Below are positions 1-5,401 of a stretch of 10,824 bases of DNA, piece by piece. Positions within the stretch are counted from its first letter, which is position 1, and every line of letters begins with the position of its first letter. The notes beneath the pieces were generated by a model. That model searched no databases and was not told the DNA's origin. It was given only the letters and a program-made list of their open reading frames with translations. The translations under genes were made by a program, and so were the position numbers. This DNA is from Bacillota bacterium (lineage in GTDB: Bacteria; Bacillota; Clostridia; Lachnospirales; Cellulosilyticaceae): NCBI GenBank assembly GCA_023457875.1, contig JAEXBC010000277.1, forward strand, positions 1 through 10,824. Direction: 5' to 3'.

Positions 1-495
1 CTCTATGCCTTGTGAAGGGGTGAGCATATATACCCTACTCATATTTTCACTACCGCCTCCCTTAGGAGCAATCATCACTTCAAGACTATCTCCAGCAACC
101 ACTTCATAGTGAATAATGGCAGGCGTATTATCTTTGGTGTTTTTGCGATACAGAGGATTTTCTACAATAGACTTTCTAAGGTATCCCTCCTTGTAGCCTT
201 GTCGCACGCCTTCATGAATGGCATCACTCAATAAGCCTCCTTCAATATGTACCTCTTGCCCTAGTTTGATAAAAACCACAGCGGTACCTGTATCTTGGCA
301 AATAGGAATGGCTTCATTTTTAGCAATATCTGCATTATAACAAATATCTTTAAGAATCTCTTTTCCTACCGGACTTTCTTCTTCTTGCTCACCCTTTTTT
401 AGGGCATTATAAATATCTTCAGGAAGGTTGTAATTTGCCTCCATACATAAGGCTTTAACTGCATTTGTAATCTCACTTACATGTATGTTTCTCAT
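1..495 (-). CDS. fumA: Fumarate hydratase (class I, Fe-S), alpha subunit, N-terminal part; runs off the left edge
   Basis: Reversible hydration of fumarate to malate in the cytoplasm. The 165 visible residues match the N-terminal part of the class I fumarase/L(+)-tartrate dehydratase alpha subunit. ICQDTGT is at residues 65-71; its Cys66 is expected to be one of the three ligands of the [4Fe-4S] cluster. APKGGGSENMS, a conserved active-site segment, is at 143-153. The family subunit is about 280 residues, so roughly 115 are missing beyond position 1. The start at 495 is supported by AAAGAGGAG a few bases upstream. The gene begins inside the 3' end of ytvI (23-base overlap), so the two are co-transcribed and probably translationally coupled. 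A beta subunit would be expected next, outside the window. Fumarase versus tartrate dehydratase cannot be settled from this part; fumarase is more likely in a clostridium. Confidence 0.93.
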   Translation of the reverse strand, partial: MRNIHVSEITNAVKALCMEANYNLPEDIYNALKKGEQEEESPVGKEILKDICYNADIAKNEAIPICQDTGTAVVFIKLGQEVHIEGGLLSDAIHEGVRQGYKEGYLRKSIVENPLYRKNTKDNTPAIIHYEVVAGDSLEVMIAPKGGGSENMSRVYMLTPSQGIE

Positions 496-1603
496 CTTTT
501 TCTCCTCTTTGATTCATTTCCTTAATCGGTTTAAAGGCTGGCAATGCACCAACATTTTGTAGCATCTTTAGAATAACAGCCACAGCAGGACCAACAATAA
601 GGCCAGCAAATCCCAGTGTCTTATATCCAATATAAACAAACATAATGGTGACTAGGGCATAAACACCTATTTGCGCAGACAGAATTCTAGGTTCAAATAT
701 TTGCCTAGCCATAAAAATAATACCATATATACAAAGTAAGCCTATGGCTAAAGAATAATTACCCGCTATCAAATTATAGACCGCCCAAGGAATCAGTATC
801 GTACCACTTCCCAAAACGGGAAATGCGTCTACTATGGCAATTACCACACTTAATAATAAGGCATAACTTAGTCTAAATAAACATAAACCAACTAGACAAA
901 TACTAAAGGTAATACTCATTAAAATAAGCTGCGTCCTTACATAGCCACCAATAGCATGTAGAATACCTCTTTGCATAATGACTACTTTATCTACAATAGT
1001 ATCAGAAAATTGTGCTTTTACAAAGCCCTTTATGATATAAAAGTCTTTTGTCATAAAAAAGGTAGCCACTAACATCGCAACAATAAAGACAATCAAATCT
1101 GGCAAGGCAGAAAGCGCATTATATACCACAGGGATTGCCGAACCTAAATAAGTACTCAAGCTATTCATTACCTTTTCTATGGCACTATCTAAATCGCTTA
1201 GTGCATTAGCAGCCGGCCATTTATTAAACAGAACAGAAAACCGCTGTTCAATCTCCCCTGCTTGCAACATTAAATCATCTGTCAGCTTGGGTAAGTTAGA
1301 GGCAATGGCTACTACCTGCTCCCACAATTTTTTGCAGATCATATAGGCAATGCCTAATAGACCACTTAAAATAGTAAGCATACTCAAAATAGTACCGATT
1401 CCCCTAGGTAAATTAAACCTTGTATTAGTCCATGTCACAAAATAATTAAGTAGGCTTGCAAATATCCATGCTACTATAAAAGGCGCAAAAAGCCCCAAAA
1501 TCCTAAGCTTCACAATTAAATATACGATGACTAATGTGCAAAGAAAAAAGACGATTTTCCTACCTCTTTTTTGATACCATTGCTCAATCTTATCTTCCAG
1601 CAT
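473..1603 (-). CDS. ytvI: AI-2E-family membrane protein, sporulation protein YtvI type
   Basis: 376-residue polytopic membrane protein of the UPF0118/AI-2E transporter family. Hydrophobic segments include residues 17-32, 37-56, 69-90, 155-183, 220-243, 247-275, 280-298 and 315-345, with a soluble stretch at about 93-153 between the N-terminal helix cluster and the rest, the usual family layout. DAFPVLGSGT (259-268) and RQIFEP (300-305) are typical of the YtvI subgroup found in spore-formers; the transported substrate of that subgroup is unknown to me. Start at 1603: AAAGGGG sits about 8 bases upstream. The basic tail (KDEKHTCK) is encoded over the start region of fumA. A plausible sigma-A-like promoter lies upstream; I saw no clear sigma-E site, so sporulation control is inferred from family only. 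A general AI-2E-family permease is the alternative. Confidence 0.88.
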   Translation of the reverse strand: MLEDKIEQWYQKRGRKIVFFLCTLVIVYLIVKLRILGLFAPFIVAWIFASLLNYFVTWTNTRFNLPRGIGTILSMLTILSGLLGIAYMICKKLWEQVVAIASNLPKLTDDLMLQAGEIEQRFSVLFNKWPAANALSDLDSAIEKVMNSLSTYLGSAIPVVYNALSALPDLIVFIVAMLVATFFMTKDFYIIKGFVKAQFSDTIVDKVVIMQRGILHAIGGYVRTQLILMSITFSICLVGLCLFRLSYALLLSVVIAIVDAFPVLGSGTILIPWAVYNLIAGNYSLAIGLLCIYGIIFMARQIFEPRILSAQIGVYALVTIMFVYIGYKTLGFAGLIVGPAVAVILKMLQNVGALPAFKPIKEMNQRGEKDEKHTCK

Positions 1604-1635
1604 TATCCTTACCCCTTTGCCTGCAGATTATATTA

Positions 1636-1665
1636 AATATACCCAGTTTTTATTTTTTGTATCAA
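1636..1665 (-). promoter_or_regulatory. Candidate promoter for ytvI-fumA
   Basis: On the minus strand, TTGATA (1665-1660), an 18-base spacer and TATATT (1641-1636). Transcription would begin near 1629, about 25 bases upstream of the ytvI start. Five of six bases match consensus in each box, but the region is very AT-rich so chance matches are easy. Confidence 0.35.
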
Positions 1666-1896
1666 TCGATTCATCTCTTATTTTAATATCATTTATCTTA
1701 TTACTGTTATTCTTATTATTATTTATTTTATTATAACTTATCTCTATGTAAGAGTCATAACTAATTTAGAAAAATTTCACAACTGTGCTTAGGGCAAATG
1801 CTTTTTTAGGATAAAGAAGGTGAAAAAGTAATACATATTCTTCTTATAAATGGCAATTCTAAGCATATAAGTTATATTCATAATGAGAGGTGCCTC
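1666..1896. other. AT-rich spacer between divergent genes
   Basis: Gene-free DNA between ytvI and the plus-strand secreted-protein gene. Positions 1676-1740 are low-complexity, built from repeated TTAT/TTATT units. No convincing plus-strand promoter stands out. The only clear signal is the ribosome binding site AGAGGTG at 1886-1892, four bases before the ATG at 1897. Confidence 0.6.
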
Positions 1897-2427
1897 ATGA
1901 AAAACAAAGCTAAAACAAAGACCTTTATATCTACCCTTCTATTAACCGCTATCACCTTTACGTGCTCTCCACTATGGGCTACTAATCTATCTAGTAACTT
2001 GCAAGTTACGCCATCACCTGAAGTTACAGCTCCTCCAACTAATCACAAACAATTTATTACCCAGTCCATCAATGAAATAAGAAATATACAAAATAGAACC
2101 TTTCAGCTCATACAAGCTGCCCTAGATAATCCTATTAGGGATATGGTCAGCTTTAAAATAAACATGGATACAATTAATAATGATGCAGCAAAACTTCGCC
2201 AAAACATATTAGCCTACCAAACAACACTACTAGATACTAGCTCCGAGTATAGAGATGTATTACTTCTCTTGAATGCACTTAACTACACAAAAAATGCATT
2301 GTTTGAATTAGAATCGTTGCCCCAAACAAGCAGTAATGTTGAAAGAACCAGAATACTTGAGAATCTTTTTCAATCAAGGGCCCAAGGTATCAATGCATTA
2401 AATATACTTGAAAATATTAATGCCTAA
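1897..2427 (+). CDS. Small secreted helical protein of unknown function
   Basis: I do not recognise this 176-residue protein. It has a clear signal peptide: basic N-terminus (KNKAKTK), hydrophobic core (FISTLLLTAITF), and a probable signal peptidase I site after Ala28 (PLWA/TN). A Cys in the core (FTCS) does not fit a lipobox, so lipoprotein anchoring is unlikely. A Pro/Thr-rich linker follows at about 36-50, then residues 50-176 look almost wholly helical and hydrophilic, without Cys, Trp or recognisable motifs. The mature protein is therefore probably an exported helical bundle of about 148 residues. The start is supported by AGAGGTG four bases upstream. It is the lone plus-strand gene between minus-strand neighbours, and no role can be read from context. 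Confidence 0.75.
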   Translation: MKNKAKTKTFISTLLLTAITFTCSPLWATNLSSNLQVTPSPEVTAPPTNHKQFITQSINEIRNIQNRTFQLIQAALDNPIRDMVSFKINMDTINNDAAKLRQNILAYQTTLLDTSSEYRDVLLLLNALNYTKNALFELESLPQTSSNVERTRILENLFQSRAQGINALNILENINA

Positions 2428-2541
2428 ATATCAATCTAAAAACAGGTGCTATCCTTGACTTTGCAAAGTAATGTTCTCTCATACTATATAAGAGATATAA
2501 AATACATTGATTTTGATATGCTAATAGAAGTATAAAACAAA

Positions 2542-2581
2542 AAATAGAGTCGATGCTCATACAACTGCATCGACTCTATTT
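2542..2581 (-). terminator. Strong intrinsic terminator after the stalk-domain gene
   Basis: A perfect 15-bp inverted repeat (2542-2556 with 2567-2581, core GAGTCGATGC) with a 10-base loop. On the minus strand it is followed by a T-rich run (TTTTTTG then TTTT), which fits termination of the gene at 2604-3320, about 23 bases after its stop. On the plus strand the trailing sequence is only moderately T-rich (TATTTATCATT), so it may also stop transcription from the 1897-2427 gene. Confidence 0.85.
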
Positions 2582-2603
2582 ATCATTATCTGTCATTATT
2601 CTA

Positions 2604-3320
2604 TTATTGTAAACTAAACCAGATTCCACTTGTTCCATCATCTGAATCTTCATATGCTAATTTAGGGAAGCTATCAGATTCATTTACTGTAAATGCAATC
2701 CATCCTTCAATTGATTCTCCTGCGCATAATGATGCTGTAATACTAGGTTCTGGAACAACTACGCTTGGATTTTCATATTTCGTATGACTATATACGGCGA
2801 AATGAGTTGGACTTACCTCTAACTTTTTGTCATTAGGTACTTTAATTGCTTTAACTGATATGTTGGCCAGTATATATTCCATTCCTGTTGGTGCCTCTTC
2901 ATTAGACGCGCTAGCTACCTTAATTTTCTCCCAGGCGGCCTCACCTCTAATTACTTTCTTTAAACATACCTCAGCACTGTAAATATCCTTACCCTTGTTG
3001 AATGTGATTTTTTGTGTTATCCCTACTGGTGCAGGATTTCCTATGTCATATAGATTGGTTTTGTAACTTATGTTACCATCTATTGCTGATGAATTGCCTT
3101 CTACATAAATTGTACCATCTTTGTAATCAACGTGAGTCCCTAACATATTGGCAAAATCCCTAAGTGGTACATAGATTGTATCTTGATATGTAACGACTTG
3201 TTTTGTTATCTCTTTTCCATTAACTGTAATGCGTTGTTGCTTTAATTCTGCATTAATCTTAATTCCTGTTGCTGCCCCAATTCCCAAGCATATTGTCCCC
3301 GCTAAAATAATCGATAGCAT
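2604..3320 (-). CDS. Secreted stalk-domain (copper amine oxidase N-terminal-like) plus DUF4352-like protein; start uncertain
   Basis: 238 residues as read. A hydrophobic export segment (about 1-18, ending near GAATG) is followed by a stalk-type domain of the copper amine oxidase N-terminal family (about 30-76; ITVNGKEI, then DTIYVPLRDFANMLG, then DYKDGTIYVEG). A beta-rich DUF4352-like domain follows (about 95-238; AEVCLKKVIRGEAAW, MEYILANISVKA, GWIAFTV, then SGIWFSL at the C-terminus). Such proteins are extracellular or surface-attached in Gram-positives; the exact role is unknown. The only ATG is at 3320, but AAAAAGGGG abuts it with no spacer and the signal segment lacks the usual N-terminal lysines. 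With one extra G after CAT at about 3330 the frame would read MKKGM..., a normal signal-peptide start. The gene may therefore have lost its native start. A promoter and a terminator flank it as a single-gene unit. Confidence 0.78.
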   Translation of the reverse strand: MLSIILAGTICLGIGAATGIKINAELKQQRITVNGKEITKQVVTYQDTIYVPLRDFANMLGTHVDYKDGTIYVEGNSSAIDGNISYKTNLYDIGNPAPVGITQKITFNKGKDIYSAEVCLKKVIRGEAAWEKIKVASASNEEAPTGMEYILANISVKAIKVPNDKKLEVSPTHFAVYSHTKYENPSVVVPEPSITASLCAGESIEGWIAFTVNESDSFPKLAYEDSDDGTSGIWFSLQ

Positions 3321-3342
3321 CCCCTTTTTATGTAATAATTAA

Positions 3343-3372
3343 ATTATAATCTTTCTTATATATTTCTGACAA
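3343..3372 (-). promoter_or_regulatory. Promoter of the stalk-domain gene
   Basis: Minus strand: TTGTCA (3372-3367), 18-base spacer, perfect TATAAT (3348-3343). Transcription would begin near 3336, leaving a leader of only about 16 bases before the ATG at 3320. Confidence 0.65.
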
Positions 3373-3478
3373 GTGAAATTATTTTATCAATATTTGCTAC
3401 ACAATGAGATGACCTAATATCGTAGGCCACAGCAAACTAAACAGCTACTGAAATTTGAGAAACACCTTATTTTTAGGC

Positions 3479-3511
3479 AAAAAAAACACACCAAATTGGG
3501 GGATTTGGTGT
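3479..3511 (-). terminator. Strong minus-strand intrinsic terminator
   Basis: Perfect 9-bp stem (ACACCAAAT at 3488-3496 with ATTTGGTGT at 3503-3511) and a six-base loop (CCCCCA on the minus strand). A run of eight T follows on the minus strand (3486-3479, one C before it). It is about 300 bases past the DinB-like gene's stop and about 110 bases before the promoter of the stalk-domain gene. It must end either a long 3' UTR or a separate small RNA. Confidence 0.85.
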
Positions 3512-3665
3512 AAAAAAATAGAGTTTTGTAAGGGTTTGCTATTAGGATAAATAATGTTACTTCATGTGTTTGGGGAGTTCCACATTTAGGGGAAACTAAG
3601 TAACATTACTCCTATATGTAATCGACACTTGTCGACTACTGTTCCGTTCATAAGTAAGGATAACA
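3479..3665 (-). ncRNA. Candidate small regulatory RNA with C-rich loops
   Basis: No credible protein gene fills 3321-3808, yet the minus strand carries ordered structure ending in an intrinsic terminator. Reading 5' to 3': a 9-bp hairpin with a four-base loop (3639-3618, one G-T pair); an 11-bp stem (3608-3598 with 3562-3552) enclosing a possible 5-bp inner stem (ATGTG/CACAT); a short linker; then the terminator hairpin. Three C-runs (TTCCCC, CTCCCC, ATCCCCC) fall in parts predicted unpaired, including the terminator loop. C-rich loops that pair with ribosome binding sites are known in Gram-positive sRNAs such as the staphylococcal Rsa family. A weak promoter at 3699-3672 would give an RNA of about 187 nt. 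Alternatives: 3' UTR of the DinB-like gene, or remains of a mobile-element end. No known RNA family is recognised. Confidence 0.33.
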
Positions 3666-3671
3666 TCATTT

Positions 3672-3699
3672 CTTGTATTTTTTTTCACTATTTTGTTAA
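3672..3699 (-). promoter_or_regulatory. Weak candidate promoter for the putative small RNA
   Basis: Minus strand: TTAACA (3699-3694), 16-base spacer that is mostly A, TACAAG (3677-3672); five and four of six matches. The -35 box lies inside a 12-bp perfect palindrome (TTTGTTAACAAA, 3692-3703). The rest of 3704-3808 has only AT-rich imperfect dyads (AGAATTA/TAATTCT around 3750-3780) and no gene. Confidence 0.22.
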
Positions 3700-3808
3700 C
3701 AAATTGTAAATAAATTATCTTTAGCCGATTTTTTCTGATAATATATTGCAGAATTAGTTAGAATAATGCAATTAATTCTTTCAGAACAACTAAGGTGAAA
3801 TATGCTAT

Positions 3809-4864
3809 TTAGCTCTCTTCCAATATTCGTAGTCCTTGATTCATATCCTGCCCCAAAATCTCTTGCGTTTTAGCAAACTCGTATTTCTTGTGAAGTCTAT
3901 CATGAACTTTCAAAAATTCTTTTTTCCCATATTTTCTTATGTACATTGCCTGGGCTTTTGCCGCATTTGCCCCATCATTTGTAGGTATGTAAAAACCTTT
4001 TTCACAGGCTTCTAATTTCTCACATTCATAACAGCCATCGATTCCTTTTTCTTGGCAACATCCTACGTTAGGACATTTTCGGTCTTGTGAGCCTAGTGCA
4101 AAAGAACAGGTATTATAGTCCGTTCTGCAGGAACCACACCACTGACCAAGAAAACAGTGATTACACGAAAAGCCACAGTATGCAATGGGGTCCACCCCTT
4201 TTCGTGCCAAGAGACATAGCTTGTTTTTTATGCGACGCATGGCCTCAATATGCATAATCCAATGTCTACTAAAGGGCATTTTAATAAGCCCCCTAATATC
4301 TTTACTACACCAATAATCAATTAGCCAAATGGCCTGTTCATCTTGACTGATGCATCCAGATTTCATTAATCTTTCTTTATCCTCTAGGGCAAACTTACGT
4401 TTGAGCTCCTTGTATTCTAGCTCTAGCAATATCTTGTTAGAGGATTCCATCACTGCCCGCGAATAGCGAAAAAGTTCCTGTACATTCAATTGTTTTGAAA
4501 ACTCCCCTATTGTATTGCCTACAAGCTCATTCCCAGTCGTAATAATTGGTGATTGGATTGCTTCAAGAAAACCCTCCCGAAAAAGAATCTGCTGATCCTT
4601 TGCAATAAGTTCATGGCCTACAATATCTTCTATTCTGAAAATATGCCATATTGAATAGCTTAGGGTTTTACTATGATACCCGCTTGCTCCTGCAAAGGGC
4701 ATTTGGTAGAATGCTTCTTTTGGATACCCATTAATAATCTGGGCAATCTGCTCAAATAATTCTCCTCGTAGCTCTATGAGTTTTTGAATCGCTTCTTTAT
4801 AGGTTCCTTCACTTCCAAGAAGTATCTGTACTTCTTTATTCTTATCCGACCATCCTTTGTCCAT
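3809..4864 (-). CDS. DinB-like domain fused to a cysteine-rich DUF3795-like domain
   Basis: 351 residues, cytoplasmic (no signal or membrane segment). Residues about 20-215 are helical and resemble the DinB/YfiT four-helix fold: His74 (SIWHIFR) with an HxxxH pair, His201 and His205 (RHWIMHIEAM), gives the usual three-histidine metal site. Residues 229-291 hold twelve cysteines (230, 234, 237, 243, 246, 253, 264, 269, 270, 278, 281, 287) in the CGxxCxxC...CxxC...CxxCxxxxxC pattern of DUF3795-like proteins, presumably binding zinc or an iron-sulphur cluster. A basic helical tail (about 298-351) follows. DinB-fold proteins include thiol-dependent transferases, but no substrate can be assigned here. 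Start at 4864: GAGGGAAGG just upstream. It probably has its own promoter and a hairpin in its leader. Either domain family is known separately; I infer the fusion from motifs. Confidence 0.8.
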   Translation of the reverse strand: MDKGWSDKNKEVQILLGSEGTYKEAIQKLIELRGELFEQIAQIINGYPKEAFYQMPFAGASGYHSKTLSYSIWHIFRIEDIVGHELIAKDQQILFREGFLEAIQSPIITTGNELVGNTIGEFSKQLNVQELFRYSRAVMESSNKILLELEYKELKRKFALEDKERLMKSGCISQDEQAIWLIDYWCSKDIRGLIKMPFSRHWIMHIEAMRRIKNKLCLLARKGVDPIAYCGFSCNHCFLGQWCGSCRTDYNTCSFALGSQDRKCPNVGCCQEKGIDGCYECEKLEACEKGFYIPTNDGANAAKAQAMYIRKYGKKEFLKVHDRLHKKYEFAKTQEILGQDMNQGLRILEES

Positions 4865-4894
4865 AGCCTTCCCTCACTTGTTTTATCATTTTTA

Positions 4895-4922
4895 TTCCTT
4901 CTTCCACGAAAGGAAGAAGGAG
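4895..4922 (-). promoter_or_regulatory. Hairpin in the 5' leader of the DinB-like gene
   Basis: CCTTCTTCC (4897-4905) and GGAAGAAGG (4912-4920) pair perfectly around a six-base loop, extended by a T-A and a T-G pair. It lies about 30 bases upstream of the ATG and downstream of the candidate promoter, so it would be in the mRNA leader. No T-run follows on the minus strand, so it is not an ordinary terminator. It could affect mRNA stability or translation. Confidence 0.4.
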
Positions 4923-4941
4923 ATTAAAATTTATTACCCCA

Positions 4942-4972
4942 ATTATACCTCAAATGGGGATAAAACACTCAA
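4942..4972 (-). promoter_or_regulatory. Candidate promoter of the DinB-like gene
   Basis: Minus strand: TTGAGT (4972-4967), 19-base spacer, perfect TATAAT (4947-4942). The spacer is longer than ideal. It overlaps the stop of the 48-codon ORF upstream. The -10 lies inside a 5-bp dyad (CCCCA 4937-4941, TGGGG 4955-4959). Confidence 0.4.
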
Positions 4973-5115
4973 AAAACTATCTCATAGTATAAATAATCAC
5001 CAGTAAATGCACTTTCTGTATCATTCATCTTCCTATCATACAAAGTAAAGCCTACTGATTCATAATTCTTTTTCCTTGATATTTGTATAAATTCACCTAT
5101 CTTATTTAGGTTCAT
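4969..5115 (-). pseudogene. 48-codon ORF, probable internally deleted regulator/acetyltransferase remnant
   Basis: An intact ORF of 48 codons with an excellent ribosome binding site (GGAGGTAG, six bases before ATG 5115). The first 16 residues (MNLNKIGEFIQISRKK) look like the start of a helix-turn-helix regulator. The rest (NYESVGFTLYDRKMND... to GDYLYYEIVF) looks like the C-terminal strands of a GNAT acetyltransferase, where xYExxGF is a family hallmark. The middle of both domains, including the acetyl-CoA loop, is absent. I infer a large in-frame deletion in a regulator-GNAT gene, leaving promoter, operator and SD intact. Alternatively it is a real small protein. Both family assignments are from short matches and are tentative. 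Neighbours are the tRNA-Leu terminator upstream and the DinB-like gene downstream. Confidence 0.5.
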
Positions 5116-5136
5116 ATAACTACCTCCATCTTGTGT

Positions 5137-5152
5137 TAAAGTTGCAACTTTA
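5137..5152. promoter_or_regulatory. 16-bp perfect palindrome, probable operator
   Basis: TAAAGTTGCAACTTTA is perfectly self-complementary. It lies about 20 bases upstream of the 48-codon ORF, just at the predicted transcription start. Palindromes of this size and base make-up suit dimeric winged-helix or helix-turn-helix repressors, for example MarR family. The regulator is not in the window unless the remnant gene once encoded it. Confidence 0.55.
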
Positions 5153-5159
5153 TGCTTTA

Positions 5160-5189
5160 AGTGTATTAATAAAATGGGAGCATATACAA
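5160..5189 (-). promoter_or_regulatory. Candidate promoter of the 48-codon ORF
   Basis: Minus strand: TTGTAT (5189-5184), 18-base spacer, TACACT (5165-5160). The start would be near 5153, directly at the 16-bp palindrome, as expected for a repressed promoter. The -35 abuts the tRNA terminator's T-run. Confidence 0.35.
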
Positions 5190-5231
5190 AAAAGTCCTAG
5201 AATACTTAATTCCTTAAGCATTCTAGGACTT
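5188..5231 (-). terminator. Terminator of the tRNA-Leu gene
   Basis: Perfect 12-bp stem (AAGTCCTAGAAT 5192-5203 with ATTCTAGGACTT 5220-5231) extended, past one mismatch, by CTTAA/TTAAG around a four-base loop. A run of six T follows on the minus strand (5193-5188). It begins ten bases after the tRNA 3' end. Confidence 0.9.
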
Positions 5232-5240
5232 GAACCTTGA

Positions 5241-5324
5241 TGCGGAAGATGGGACTTGAACCCACACTCCCTAACGGGAACAAGATCCTTAGTCTTGCTC
5301 GTCTGCCAGTTCCGACACTTCCGC
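5241..5324 (-). tRNA. tRNA-Leu, anticodon AAG
   Basis: 84-nt class II tRNA with a long variable arm. Acceptor GCGGAAG (5324-5318) pairs with CTTCCGC (5248-5242); discriminator base A at 5241; CCA is not encoded. The D arm is TCG...CGA with AACTGGCAGA in the loop. The anticodon stem is CAAGA/TCTTG and the loop CTAAGGA, giving anticodon AAG (5290-5288). The variable arm hairpin is TCCC-GTTA-GGGA. The T arm is GTGGG-TTCAAGT-CCCAT. A34 should be deaminated to inosine to read CUU, CUC and CUA; most bacteria restrict A34 to tRNA-Arg(ACG). It is a single-gene unit with its own promoter and terminator. Confidence 0.96.
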
Positions 5325-5357
5325 ATATATGAGATATTTGCCTTTGCGACAAAAATT

Positions 5358-5386
5358 ATTATACTCATAATACAGGCATATGTCAA
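5358..5386 (-). promoter_or_regulatory. Consensus promoter of tRNA-Leu
   Basis: Minus strand: TTGACA (5386-5381), exactly 17-base spacer, TATAAT (5363-5358), a perfect match to the housekeeping sigma-factor consensus. Transcription should start near 5351, about 27 bases before the mature tRNA, as suits a highly expressed stable RNA. Confidence 0.92.
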
Positions 5387-5401
5387 CTCATTTTTGCATT
5401 T

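Noticed and set aside
1676-1740. CRISPR-like or tandem repeat array
   Set aside because: It is low-complexity TTAT-rich DNA without regular units or spacers.
2440-2541. Plus-strand promoter (TTGACT near 2455)
   Set aside because: No -10 box at an acceptable spacing, and only a terminator lies downstream.
3488-3608. End of an insertion sequence or a MITE
   Set aside because: There are inverted repeats, but no transposase fragment, no matching second end and no target-site duplication could be found in the window. Kept only as an alternative to the sRNA.
3586-3669. 27-codon minus-strand ORF (MMLSLLMNGTVV...) inside the candidate small RNA
   Set aside because: No good ribosome binding site (only AAGAA) and it crosses both predicted stems; structure explains the region better. 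It could be revisited if the RNA proves to be dual-function.
5150-5386. 78-codon minus-strand ORF through the tRNA-Leu gene and its terminator
   Set aside because: It translates the tRNA sequence itself; the RNA gene explains the DNA fully.
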